A program made the translations under genes and the position numbers. A DNA stretch of 51,830 nucleotides from Pelobacter sp. UBA6812. GTDB lineage: Bacteria > Desulfobacterota > Desulfuromonadia > Desulfuromonadales > Syntrophotaleaceae. The stretch is taken from NCBI GenBank assembly GCA_002452265.1, contig DKEW01000074.1:1-51830 (forward strand), written 5' to 3'. The notes beneath the pieces are model-generated. The model saw only the letters and a list, made by a program, of their open reading frames with translations. It ran no database searches and was not told the origin of the DNA. Position 1 is the stretch's first letter; every line of letters starts with the position of its first letter. This document shows, one piece after another, positions 36,394 through 44,859 of this stretch.

Positions 36394-37164
36394 ATGATTC
36401 ATTCTACGGCAATTGTCCATGACGGTGCGCGGATACACGAAAGTGTCGAAATCGGCCCTTATGCAGTGATCGGCCCTAACGTATCCATCGAAGAGGGTAC
36501 CCGTGTAGGTGCACATGCCGTCATAGAGGGATGGACTGAAATCGGAAAAGATAATCGCATTTTTCAGTTTACATCGATAGGAGCCGACCCTCAGGATCTT
36601 AAATTCCATGGAGAAGTTTCGAGCTTGCGCATTGGCGATCGCAATACCATTCGCGAGTTTGTAACGATGCATCGAGGTACCGAAGACGGTGGTAGTGAAA
36701 CCGTGGTTGGTAACGATAATCTGTTTATGGCTTACGCACATGTCGCTCACGACTGTGTTATCGGTAACCGGGTTATCCTGGCTAACGGTGCTACCCTTGG
36801 TGGCCATGTGAGGGTTGAGGATTGGGCGATTCTCGGCGGACTGTCGGCGGTTCATCAGTTTACCCGTATCGGAAGTCATGCCATGATCAGCGGTGGCAGC
36901 ATGGTGGCGCAGGATATCGCCCCCTATCTTATTGCCCAGGGTGACAGGGCCAAAGCCGTTGGTATCAACCTGATAGGTCTCAAGCGGCGCAACTTTTCCG
37001 ATGAGACCTTGCGCGATATCAAGCAGGCCTATAAGTTGATGTTTCGCAGTAACCTGCGTCAGGAAGAGGCGTTAGCACGTATTACTGCCGAAGTCTCTGA
37101 TGCTCCCGAGATCCAGGCATTTGTTGAATTTATACGGGCCAGTGAACGGGGTGTTGCGAGATGA
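36394..37164 (+). CDS. lpxA: acyl-ACP:UDP-N-acetylglucosamine (or GlcNAc3N) acyltransferase
   Basis: 256-residue beta-helix acyltransferase, the first step of lipid A synthesis. The catalytic His is in AYAHVAHDC (H119, matching E. coli H125). G167 aligns with E. coli G173, the 'ruler' residue that admits C14 chains, so a 14-carbon-type 3-hydroxyacyl chain is predicted. VAQDIAPYLIAQG and the C-terminal helical bundle are intact. The start ATG at 36394 lies 4 bp after fabZ. The next gene starts inside its stop codon (ATGA). The downstream gnnA/gnnB-like genes suggest its sugar substrate may carry an amine at C3. Confidence 0.96.
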   Translation: MIHSTAIVHDGARIHESVEIGPYAVIGPNVSIEEGTRVGAHAVIEGWTEIGKDNRIFQFTSIGADPQDLKFHGEVSSLRIGDRNTIREFVTMHRGTEDGGSETVVGNDNLFMAYAHVAHDCVIGNRVILANGATLGGHVRVEDWAILGGLSAVHQFTRIGSHAMISGGSMVAQDIAPYLIAQGDRAKAVGINLIGLKRRNFSDETLRDIKQAYKLMFRSNLRQEEALARITAEVSDAPEIQAFVEFIRASERGVAR

Positions 37165-38105
37165 GTGATCTGCGGGCAGCCGTTATCGGTGTCGGGTATC
37201 TGGGGCGTTTTCATGCCCAGAAATATGCAGCTTTGCCCGGCGTGGAATTGGTCGGCGTGGTTGATGTGGATCTGGCTGCTGCGCAGAAAGTTGCAGCCGA
37301 GGTTGGTTGTCCCGCTTTTTCCGATTACCGTGAGTTGCTCGACCAGGTCGACGTGGCATCGATCGTTGTTCCTACCCAATTTCATTTTGAGGTGGCGAAG
37401 GAGTTTTTGGCCGCAGGTCGTCATGTTTTGGTAGAAAAGCCGATAACCGAAACGGTAGCCGAGGCGGAAGAATTGATTGCCTTATCACGTCAGCATGATG
37501 CGATATTGCAAGTAGGTCATTTGGAACGTTTCAATCCTGCGATCGTGGCGCTTAACGGTGAATTGAACAAGCCTATGTTCATTGAATCTCACCGGTTAAC
37601 CCCTTACCGTGGTCGAGGTACGGATGTGAATGTTGTACTCGATCTGATGATTCACGATATCGATATTATCCTCAATATGGTCAAATCACCGCTTACCTCG
37701 ATACATGCATCCGGGGTTCCGGTGCTGTCCGACGAAGTCGATATCGCCAACGCACGTCTGGAATTTGCCAGCGGATGCGTTGCCAATGTTACCGCAAGTC
37801 GCGTGAGTCGGGACGCAATGCGCAAGGTGCGGGTGTTCCAGTCGGATGCGTATTTCTCGATCGATTATCAGAAACGCAAGATCGCCGTTTGCCGTAAGGA
37901 TGGAGCCGGGATGGTGCTCCCTGGATTACCTGGCATTACCATGCAGGAAAAAGGTTTCGCCGAAAGCGATGCTCTGATGGATGAAATCGGAGCTTTTATC
38001 GCATCGGTTAAAAATGGTACCCCGCCTGTTGTCGGGGGGGAGGATGGTCGTCGTGCGTTGGAGGTGGCTTTGCAGATCAGCAGTCGTTTGGGTAGTGTGC
38101 TGTAA
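37161..38105 (+). CDS. Gfo/Idh/MocA oxidoreductase, GnnA-like
   Basis: 314-residue NAD-dependent oxidoreductase. The Rossmann motif is GVGYLG (near residues 7-12), followed by VEKPITE with the conserved catalytic Lys and LDLMIHDIDII with the family His/Asp. It starts within the lpxA stop (4-bp overlap). An aminotransferase and lpxB follow. In Acidithiobacillus ferrooxidans GnnA, in the same position, oxidises C3 of UDP-GlcNAc to a ketone for GnnB. I infer the same function. Other sugar-nucleotide oxidases of this family are possible, but the lpxA-lpxB position is specific. Confidence 0.85.
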   Translation: MSDLRAAVIGVGYLGRFHAQKYAALPGVELVGVVDVDLAAAQKVAAEVGCPAFSDYRELLDQVDVASIVVPTQFHFEVAKEFLAAGRHVLVEKPITETVAEAEELIALSRQHDAILQVGHLERFNPAIVALNGELNKPMFIESHRLTPYRGRGTDVNVVLDLMIHDIDIILNMVKSPLTSIHASGVPVLSDEVDIANARLEFASGCVANVTASRVSRDAMRKVRVFQSDAYFSIDYQKRKIAVCRKDGAGMVLPGLPGITMQEKGFAESDALMDEIGAFIASVKNGTPPVVGGEDGRRALEVALQISSRLGSVL

Positions 38106-38137
38106 AGGCAAAGCCTGTCCTTGAACATTCTGATTAT

Positions 38138-38167
38138 AAGGCGGGGCCCTATGCCAGTCCTCGCCTT
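38138..38167 (+). terminator. hairpin with T-rich tail between the oxidoreductase and aminotransferase
   Basis: aaggcgggg and cctcgcctt form a 9-bp stem with one G-T wobble and a 12-base loop, followed by TTGTTATTT. It resembles an intrinsic terminator or attenuator inside the lpx block, so the aminotransferase may have its own promoter or partial read-through. Confidence 0.6.
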
Positions 38168-38248
38168 TTGTTATTTGTCATAGTTTTTTGCATGGTTTGT
38201 GTTTGAAACGCCGGTTCGCAGGTAAACACGATTTTAAAGGGATTTATT

Positions 38249-39343
38249 ATGTCCATTCCAATGGTTGACCTTAAACAACAATTCAGCAGTATCAAGGATG
38301 AAGTCGTCCAGGGTATTTTTGATGTTTTGGAAACTACACGTTTTGTACTCGGTCCTCACGGCGAGGCTCTCGAACAGGAAATCGCTGCCTATTGCGGGGT
38401 CCGTCATGCTTTCGGGGTCGCTTCAGGAACCGACGCTCTGCATCTGGCTTTGCGGGCGGCAGAAATAGGTCCCGGTGACGAGGTCATTACCACGGCATTT
38501 ACCTTTATTGCGACTGCCGAGGCGATCGCATACGTTGGTGCCTCGCCGGTGTTCGTGGATATCGATCCTGCTACCTTCAATATCGATGTGACGAAAATAG
38601 AAAGCGCCATTACCCCACGCACCCGCGCGGTCATACCGGTTCATCTGTACGGGCAGCCGGTCGATCTCGCGCCTCTTGTCGTTTTATGCCAAAAACATGG
38701 TCTGCGCATGATCGAAGACTGTGCGCAATCCTTTGGAGCCAACTACCAGGAGCGAATGACGGGCGCCTGGGGGGATGCAGGCTGCTTTTCTTTTTTTCCC
38801 AGTAAAAATTTAGGTTGCTACGGTGACGGTGGCATGATCATCACAAATGATGATGAACTGGCGCAACAGGTGCAGATGTTGCGAAACCATGGCAGTCGGG
38901 AGCGCTATTACCACGCCGTGATTGGTTATAACAGTCGACTGGATGATATGCAGGCGGTGATTTTGCGTGCCAAGCTGAAGCATATCGACACGTACAACCG
39001 ATTGCGTCGTGAAAATGCTGCTCATTACAATGCCCGCCTGGCGAATTCGGCGGTGACTGTACCCTTCGAGGACGGCAAAGGCACGCATGTCTTTCATCAG
39101 TACACTATCCGAGTTCAGGATCGTGAAAGGGTTCAAAAAGCTCTGGCGGACGAAGGTATTGCATCGGCAATCTATTATCCGGTGCCTTTGCATCGGCAGG
39201 AGGTCTTTATCTCCAATTGCGCCGATGTGTCTTTACCTGTGACGGATCAGGCTGCCAGCGAGGTGCTGTCACTACCCATGTATCCGGAGCTGATTGAAGA
39301 ACAGATAGACCGTGTCTGCCAGACTTTGTTGTCTGCCCTTTAG
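38249..39343 (+). CDS. DegT/DnrJ/EryC1 aminotransferase, GnnB-like
   Basis: 364-residue PLP sugar aminotransferase. The PLP Lys is K186 in FFPSKNLGCYGDGG and the ring-binding Asp is D157 in IEDCAQSFGA. ASGTDALHLAL and the C-terminal YYPVPLHRQ are typical of the family. AAAGGGA precedes the ATG. It sits between the oxidoreductase and lpxB; GnnB in A. ferrooxidans transaminates the 3-keto sugar with glutamate, giving UDP-GlcNAc3N. Related enzymes (WbpE, PseC, ArnB) act on other keto sugars, so the assignment rests on position and partner. Confidence 0.87.
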   Translation: MSIPMVDLKQQFSSIKDEVVQGIFDVLETTRFVLGPHGEALEQEIAAYCGVRHAFGVASGTDALHLALRAAEIGPGDEVITTAFTFIATAEAIAYVGASPVFVDIDPATFNIDVTKIESAITPRTRAVIPVHLYGQPVDLAPLVVLCQKHGLRMIEDCAQSFGANYQERMTGAWGDAGCFSFFPSKNLGCYGDGGMIITNDDELAQQVQMLRNHGSRERYYHAVIGYNSRLDDMQAVILRAKLKHIDTYNRLRRENAAHYNARLANSAVTVPFEDGKGTHVFHQYTIRVQDRERVQKALADEGIASAIYYPVPLHRQEVFISNCADVSLPVTDQAASEVLSLPMYPELIEEQIDRVCQTLLSAL

Positions 39344-39352
39344 GTGTTGGTA

Positions 39353-40531
39353 ATGCATACGGCAACAAAAACGCATCGCGTCATGATCGTTACAGGCGAA
39401 GCCTCCGGCGATCTTCATGGGGCGAATCTTATTCATGCTGCAGGGAAACTCGATCCTGAATTGAAGTTTTTCGGTGTCGGCGGTGCCCGCATGGCTGAAG
39501 CCGGGTGTGAAATTTTAATCCCTGGGGAAGAACTTGCAGTGATGGGGTTTGTTGAAGTCCTGGGTCACTTCCCGACGATCTGGCGAGCATTCCGGAAGCT
39601 TAAAAAGGTGCTACATGGACCGCAGAAGCCGGATGTCCTGGTTCTGATCGATTTTGCGGAGTTCAACATGTTGCTTGCGGCCCAGGCAAAAAAGGCTGGG
39701 GTTCCGGTGCTTTACTACGTTAGCCCGCAAGTGTGGGCATGGCGACGGGGCCGGGTTCGGCGCATCGCTTCAGTCGTTGATCGACTGGCCGCTATTTTCC
39801 CTTTTGAACCAGAACTTTACAAAACCCAGGATATCGATGTCGAATATGTCGGGCATCCACTTTTGGACGAGTTTGACGTTACGGAAGAGCGGCCGGACTT
39901 TTTGCTGAAATCCGGACTTGATCCGAATCGTCCGGTTATCGGGTTATTCCCTGGCAGCCGCAAGAATGAGCTGAAGTATATATTCGATACCATTATGGAG
40001 TCTGCGGTCCGGTTGAGCGAGAAGTATCCCTCTGCCCAGTTTCTGCTTCCGGTGGCATCAAGTTTTCGCAAACAGGATATGCAGGCCCTGGTGGATCCGT
40101 ATGGGATACCTGTAACCCTTATCGATGGGGATATTTACAATATTATTCAAGCATGTGATGCGATTATCAGTGTCTCCGGAACAGTCACCCTGCAGATTGC
40201 CCTGGTCGGTACGCCGATGGCCATTGTTTACAAGATGGCACCACTCAGTTACACCATCGGTCGACGTTTGATCAGGGTTCCCTATATCGGGTTGGCCAAT
40301 ATTGTGGCAGGCCGGCAAGTGGTCAAGGAGTTTATTCAACATCAGGCCTCCCCCGAAGCGGTTGCCGGGGAGATTGACGCCATCCTTTCCGATGGCGACT
40401 ATAATCGTACGATGCGCAGCGATCTACTGACCATTCAGCAGCGTATGGGCGAGGGCGGCTGTTCAGAGCGTGTGGCGCGAATGGTTTCGGAGCTTAGCCG
40501 CGGCATTTCAGTTAAGGAGCGTAATTTGTGA
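39353..40531 (+). CDS. lpxB: lipid-A-disaccharide synthase
   Basis: 392-residue peripheral membrane glycosyltransferase (GT19) that joins UDP-2,3-diacylglucosamine to lipid X. N-terminal IVTGEASGDLHGA, then YYVSPQVWAWRRGRV, LFPGSRKNELKYI and the ACDAIISVSGTVTLQIAL domain. The ATG at 39353 has a weak TAGGTG signal; a GTG at 39344 is the alternative. The stop overlaps the msbA GTG start by 4 bp. lpxH or lpxI, needed between LpxD and LpxB, is not in the window. Confidence 0.96.
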   Translation: MHTATKTHRVMIVTGEASGDLHGANLIHAAGKLDPELKFFGVGGARMAEAGCEILIPGEELAVMGFVEVLGHFPTIWRAFRKLKKVLHGPQKPDVLVLIDFAEFNMLLAAQAKKAGVPVLYYVSPQVWAWRRGRVRRIASVVDRLAAIFPFEPELYKTQDIDVEYVGHPLLDEFDVTEERPDFLLKSGLDPNRPVIGLFPGSRKNELKYIFDTIMESAVRLSEKYPSAQFLLPVASSFRKQDMQALVDPYGIPVTLIDGDIYNIIQACDAIISVSGTVTLQIALVGTPMAIVYKMAPLSYTIGRRLIRVPYIGLANIVAGRQVVKEFIQHQASPEAVAGEIDAILSDGDYNRTMRSDLLTIQQRMGEGGCSERVARMVSELSRGISVKERNL

Positions 40532-42267
40532 GGTACAACGCCCGACAACTTTACAGTCGTCTTTTCCGTTACTCAAGGCCTTATATCTGGAGGGTTTTGT
40601 TGGCCATGGGGGCGTCTCTGCTGGTCTCCGGTTCGGATGTGGCTACTGCAAAGTTGGTCAAACCGTTTGTGGATAAACTGCTGGTTGCCACGAATAGCGG
40701 CATGGTTAATTGGGTGCCGGTTATTGTTATCGGTCTTGCCGCCTGTAAAGGCGTGGGCCGTTACATTCAGGAATATTTCATCAAGACCGCCGGTCAGTTG
40801 GTGGTGCAGGATATCCGCAACGATCTTTACTCGCACTCCATGAACCTTTCCATGGGGTACTTTTCCCATAGTTCGACGGGGAATGTCATGTCCCGTATCC
40901 TCAACGATGTCGGGGCATTGCAGCGCTCTGCCGCCGATGTGCTGGTCGATGGCCTGCGGGAAAGTTTTACCCTGATCGGATTGACCTTTGTTGCGTTCCA
41001 AAGCGACTGGCGCTTGGCTGCCATAGCCTTTGTGGTCATGCCCATTTCCGTGGTGCCCGCTAACGTTTTGGGACAGCGCATCAAGGACAATACCCGTCGC
41101 TCACAGCGCACACTTGGCAACCTGACCCGTGTTCTGCAGGAGAGTCTCGCCGGCATCAAGGTAATTAAGGCCTTTGGTACCGAAGATCGTGAATGCGACC
41201 GTTTCAAGACCGAAAATAAACGTTTTTATTATTTTTTGCGCAAGGTTCTTAAATACGATTCAGCAGCCACCCCCGTGGTTGAGATTCTTTCTTCCATAGG
41301 GGTTGCCGCAGTGTTGTGGTATGGCATTCACCGTGTTCACCAAGGTGCCATGACCCAAGGCGATCTGTCCGCCTTTATTGTTGCCATGTTGATGATGTAC
41401 GCGCCTCTCAAGCGTCTTACCAAGGTCAGCAATACTATCCAGCGTTCTTTTGGTGCCGCCGAACGGGTGTTTGAATTGATGGATGAAGTGCCCGATATCG
41501 TAGACCAGCCCGATGCTATTCAGGCTGTACGGCCTGCAGGACATATTGCGTTTAATAAGGTTCGTTTTTCCTACGGGGATGAACCGGTCCTGGATGATAT
41601 CAGTCTATCCATTCGTGCTGGAGAAGTTGTCGCGTTGGTCGGGCCCAGTGGTGGCGGGAAGTCGACCATTATCGGCCTGCTCAACCGGTTTTACGACCCC
41701 CAGCAGGGGAGTATTTTAATAGATGGTCAGGATATTCGGCATTTGACCCAATACAGCCTTAAGCAGAGCATTGCCCTTGTTGATCAGGAAACCTTTCTGT
41801 TTAACGACACGGTTCGGAACAATATCCGCTATGGTCGTCCCGAGGCCACCGATGCCGAGGTTGAAGAGGCGGCCAGACTGGCATTTGCAGACGAATTCGT
41901 GCGGACCATGAATGATGGTTACGATACGATTATCGGCGACAGGGGAGTACGCCTTTCGGGAGGGCAGCGTCAGCGTATCTGCATTGCCCGCGCCATCCTT
42001 CGCGATGCACCAATACTGCTTTTGGACGAGGCGACCAGTGCTCTTGATACTGAAAGCGAAGCTATGGTCCAAAAAGCCCTCGTCAATCTTATGCAAAATC
42101 GTACCACTATCGTCGTTGCGCATAGACTGTCAACCGTTATGCATGCTGACAAAATCGTTGTCCTGGAGGACGGTCGCATCCGTGAAGTGGGTTGTCATCA
42201 GGAACTGCTGTCGGGTGACGGGCTCTATCGTCGCCTGTATGATATGCAATTCGCCGACCGGGATTGA
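40528..42267 (+). CDS. msbA: lipid A export ABC transporter MsbA
   Basis: 579-residue half-transporter: six membrane helices (about 20-310) fused to an ATPase domain. Walker A GPSGGGKST, signature LSGGQRQRICIARAI, Walker B ILLLDEATSALD, switch H in VVAHRLS. It flips core-lipid A across the inner membrane. GTG start, with AAGGAG about nine bases upstream, overlapping lpxB by 4 bp. Confidence 0.94.
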   Translation: MRYNARQLYSRLFRYSRPYIWRVLLAMGASLLVSGSDVATAKLVKPFVDKLLVATNSGMVNWVPVIVIGLAACKGVGRYIQEYFIKTAGQLVVQDIRNDLYSHSMNLSMGYFSHSSTGNVMSRILNDVGALQRSAADVLVDGLRESFTLIGLTFVAFQSDWRLAAIAFVVMPISVVPANVLGQRIKDNTRRSQRTLGNLTRVLQESLAGIKVIKAFGTEDRECDRFKTENKRFYYFLRKVLKYDSAATPVVEILSSIGVAAVLWYGIHRVHQGAMTQGDLSAFIVAMLMMYAPLKRLTKVSNTIQRSFGAAERVFELMDEVPDIVDQPDAIQAVRPAGHIAFNKVRFSYGDEPVLDDISLSIRAGEVVALVGPSGGGKSTIIGLLNRFYDPQQGSILIDGQDIRHLTQYSLKQSIALVDQETFLFNDTVRNNIRYGRPEATDAEVEEAARLAFADEFVRTMNDGYDTIIGDRGVRLSGGQRQRICIARAILRDAPILLLDEATSALDTESEAMVQKALVNLMQNRTTIVVAHRLSTVMHADKIVVLEDGRIREVGCHQELLSGDGLYRRLYDMQFADRD

Positions 42268-42291
42268 CCGGATAATCATGGGGAGGATGGG

Positions 42292-43581
42292 GTGTACCTG
42301 CTGTATGATCTGATCTGGCTTGCTGGTGCCATGGCTTTAGTGCCCTGGTACCTGCTGCGCCGATTCTGTGGAGGTAAAAACCGGCAGGGTCTCAGAGAGC
42401 GTTTCGGTTGGTATGCTCCCGGTCGTCTGGAAGTTTTGCAGGGGCGTCCCGTATTGTGGCTGCATGCCGTGTCGGTGGGTGAAACCCGTGCCGCGGTGTC
42501 TTTGATAAGAGGCCTGAAAAAGAGCTTTCCCGAGCATGCTCTGGTCCTTACAAATGTTACCGAAACCGGCCATGCCGTAGCTCAGGATATCCCAGAAATC
42601 GATCTTTGCCTGTTTTTCCCTTTCGACATTTCATGGGCAGTTCGTCGGGTTTTGCGTCAGGTGCGGCCCGATATCGTCGTCATTGTCGAGACCGAAATCT
42701 GGCCGAATCTGGTACGCTGCTCTCAGCAGGCCGGGATACCGTTGGTGTTGGTCAATGGCCGCATTTCCGATCGCTCTTTTCCCCGTTACCGCAAAGTGCG
42801 CCGTTTTTTACAACCGGTCTTGAATCGGTTTGCCTGTTTATGTATGCAGACGGAGCAGGACGGACAGCGGATTTTAACTTTGGGTGCTTTGCCTGAACGT
42901 GTCTCTGTGACCGGTAATCTCAAGTTCGACATGTCTTGCGATGGTATAAGCAGTTTGACAACGGAATCAGTACGTGCCGCTTATGGCTTGCCTGCAGACA
43001 GCCTGGTCTTGGTGGCAGGCAGTACTCATCCCGGTGAAGAAGAATTGGTATTGGACGCCTTTGTTGAATTGCGCGCGCAAGGTGTTGAGCTTTGTATGGT
43101 TCTGGCACCTCGTCACCCCGGGCGGGCGCATGAGGTTGGCCAATTGCTCACTCTGCGAGGATTTAACTGGGTTGCGCGGACCTCTCTCGACGGCTCGACC
43201 GGAGCGCTGAAAGCAGGCGATGTTTTACTGGTCGATACCGTGGGAGAATTGCTCAAACTGTATGCTGCCGCTGATGCGGTTTTTGTCGGAGGCAGCCTTG
43301 TACCCGTAGGTGGACATAATGTATTGGAGGCGGCGCTGCTGAAGAAGCCGGTTTTGTTCGGTCCCCACATGGAAAACTTTCGTGAAATTGCCCGATTGGT
43401 GGTGGACGCCGGTGCTGGAAAGCAGATCCGTTCAACCGAGTTAACCTCTGAACTGGAAGCTATGCTGCACGATCCTGAGACTATGCAGGCCATGGGGTTG
43501 GCCGGGTATAATCTATTGCATCAGCATGCCGGTGCCACGGAACGTACCGTAAGCCATATCCAACGTCTGCTGGACAACTAA
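42292..43581 (+). CDS. waaA: 3-deoxy-D-manno-octulosonic acid transferase
   Basis: 429-residue GT30 enzyme that adds Kdo to lipid IVA at the inner membrane; an N-terminal anchor helix (LYDLIWLAGAMALVPWYLL) is present. LWLHAVSVGETRAA, VIVETEIWPNLVR, LVNGRISDRSFPRY, VLVAGSTHPGEEE and GGSLVPVGGHNVLEAAL are diagnostic. GTG start with GGGAGG upstream. It may add one or more Kdo residues; this cannot be read from the sequence. Confidence 0.95.
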   Translation: MYLLYDLIWLAGAMALVPWYLLRRFCGGKNRQGLRERFGWYAPGRLEVLQGRPVLWLHAVSVGETRAAVSLIRGLKKSFPEHALVLTNVTETGHAVAQDIPEIDLCLFFPFDISWAVRRVLRQVRPDIVVIVETEIWPNLVRCSQQAGIPLVLVNGRISDRSFPRYRKVRRFLQPVLNRFACLCMQTEQDGQRILTLGALPERVSVTGNLKFDMSCDGISSLTTESVRAAYGLPADSLVLVAGSTHPGEEELVLDAFVELRAQGVELCMVLAPRHPGRAHEVGQLLTLRGFNWVARTSLDGSTGALKAGDVLLVDTVGELLKLYAAADAVFVGGSLVPVGGHNVLEAALLKKPVLFGPHMENFREIARLVVDAGAGKQIRSTELTSELEAMLHDPETMQAMGLAGYNLLHQHAGATERTVSHIQRLLDN

Positions 43582-43582
43582 C

Positions 43583-44680
43583 ATGGCCAGTCTGACTCTA
43601 TTTTATCGTCGGCTGGCCGTTTACGGCCCCACAACTTTATGGCAGTGGCTGATTTATACGATCCTGCTGCCCATGGGCTGGCTGTACGGGGCGTTGATGC
43701 AGCTTCGGGCCTTTATGTATCGGATCGGTGTCTTCGCGTCCTATCGCGCTGGTGTGCCGGTAATTTCCATTGGCAATCTCAGCGTAGGCGGGACCGGCAA
43801 AACCCCGGTCGTCGATCACTTGATTCGCTACTGCCTGTCTTTGGATAAACGCGTGGCAGTGGTCAGCCGTGGCTACGCAAGTGGTAACCAATCTGCTCTG
43901 CGGGTTGTTAGTGCCGGGCAGGGTCCTCTGCTCGATGTGGAGCAGGCAGGTGACGAACCGTGGCTGCTTGCGCGACGCAACCCCGCAGCCTGCGTTGTTG
44001 TCGCGCCCCGTCGTGTACTCGGGGTGCGTCATGCAATTGAGGCACTTGGTGCGGATGTTGTGCTGCTCGATGATGGCTTTCAGCACTTGGCTGTGGCTCG
44101 GGATTTTGATCTGGTGTTACTTGACGCGCAGCGGCCTTTCGGTAATGGCCAGGTGCTTCCCGCCGGCCTTTTGCGTGAACCTCGTTCCGCTCTTAAGCGC
44201 GGACAGCTGTTTTTATTGACCCGCTGTCCGGAAGCTCACGTAAATACACCGACGTTACCCGGTCCGATACTGCATTGCCGGCACGAAGTGGCGAATCATG
44301 TTGAGTCTCTGGATGGTGAAATGCGCCTCATGGCGGATCTGGTTCATCTTCGGGGCATCGCCTTTGCTGGCATTGCCGAGCCCGGGAGCTTTTTCAGCGA
44401 TCTTGAAAAGCGTGGTTTAAATCTGGTACAGACCCTTTGTTTTTCCGATCATGCCGGTTATGATGAGCAAGATCTTTCCCGGTTGATCGAAGCTGCCAAT
44501 TCGGCTGATTATTTCATCACCACGGAAAAAGATGCCGTCAAGTTGGCTGCAGCGGCTTTACCACGACCCTGTTTTCAGGTTCCTTTGCGGCTGGTTTTTC
44601 TACAGCCAGGGGCGTTGGAAGCACGCATATTGCCTGTTTTGAAAGGTGATCGAAATGACGATTTCTCAGGAACTGCTTGA
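43583..44680 (+). CDS. lpxK: tetraacyldisaccharide 4'-kinase
   Basis: 365-residue inner-membrane kinase that phosphorylates the 4' position of the lipid A precursor. N-terminal helix (WLIYTILLPMGWLYGALM), P-loop NLSVGGTGKTPVV, then VVSRGYASGN, LLDDGFQHLAVARDFD and the ITTEKDAVKL region. It begins 1 bp after waaA and overlaps the following small gene by 26 bp. Its order after waaA fits the lipid A operon of delta-proteobacteria. Confidence 0.95.
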   Translation: MASLTLFYRRLAVYGPTTLWQWLIYTILLPMGWLYGALMQLRAFMYRIGVFASYRAGVPVISIGNLSVGGTGKTPVVDHLIRYCLSLDKRVAVVSRGYASGNQSALRVVSAGQGPLLDVEQAGDEPWLLARRNPAACVVVAPRRVLGVRHAIEALGADVVLLDDGFQHLAVARDFDLVLLDAQRPFGNGQVLPAGLLREPRSALKRGQLFLLTRCPEAHVNTPTLPGPILHCRHEVANHVESLDGEMRLMADLVHLRGIAFAGIAEPGSFFSDLEKRGLNLVQTLCFSDHAGYDEQDLSRLIEAANSADYFITTEKDAVKLAAAALPRPCFQVPLRLVFLQPGALEARILPVLKGDRNDDFSGTA

Positions 44681-44831
44681 TATTCTTGCCTGCCCCCAAT
44701 GTAAGGGACCCCTGCGACCGGTGGACGAACCCGAAGGACTGGTGTGCGACAACTGTCGACTTAGGTATCCCATTGTTGATGACATTCCCGTTATGCTTAT
44801 CGACGAGGCCCAGCCTTTCGATATTGGTTGA
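44655..44831 (+). CDS. Trm112-like (UPF0434) small zinc protein
   Basis: 58-residue protein with two CxxC pairs (LACPQCKGPL and LVCDNCRL) and YPIVDDIPVMLIDEA, the YcaR/Trm112 signature. The ATG at 44655 follows AAAGGTG. E. coli ycaR occupies the same place after lpxK. It is probably a small partner or stabilising subunit, with no known catalytic role here. Confidence 0.9.
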   Translation: MTISQELLDILACPQCKGPLRPVDEPEGLVCDNCRLRYPIVDDIPVMLIDEAQPFDIG

Positions 44832-44859
44832 ACACACGACTTCTGCGGAGTTATTTTTT

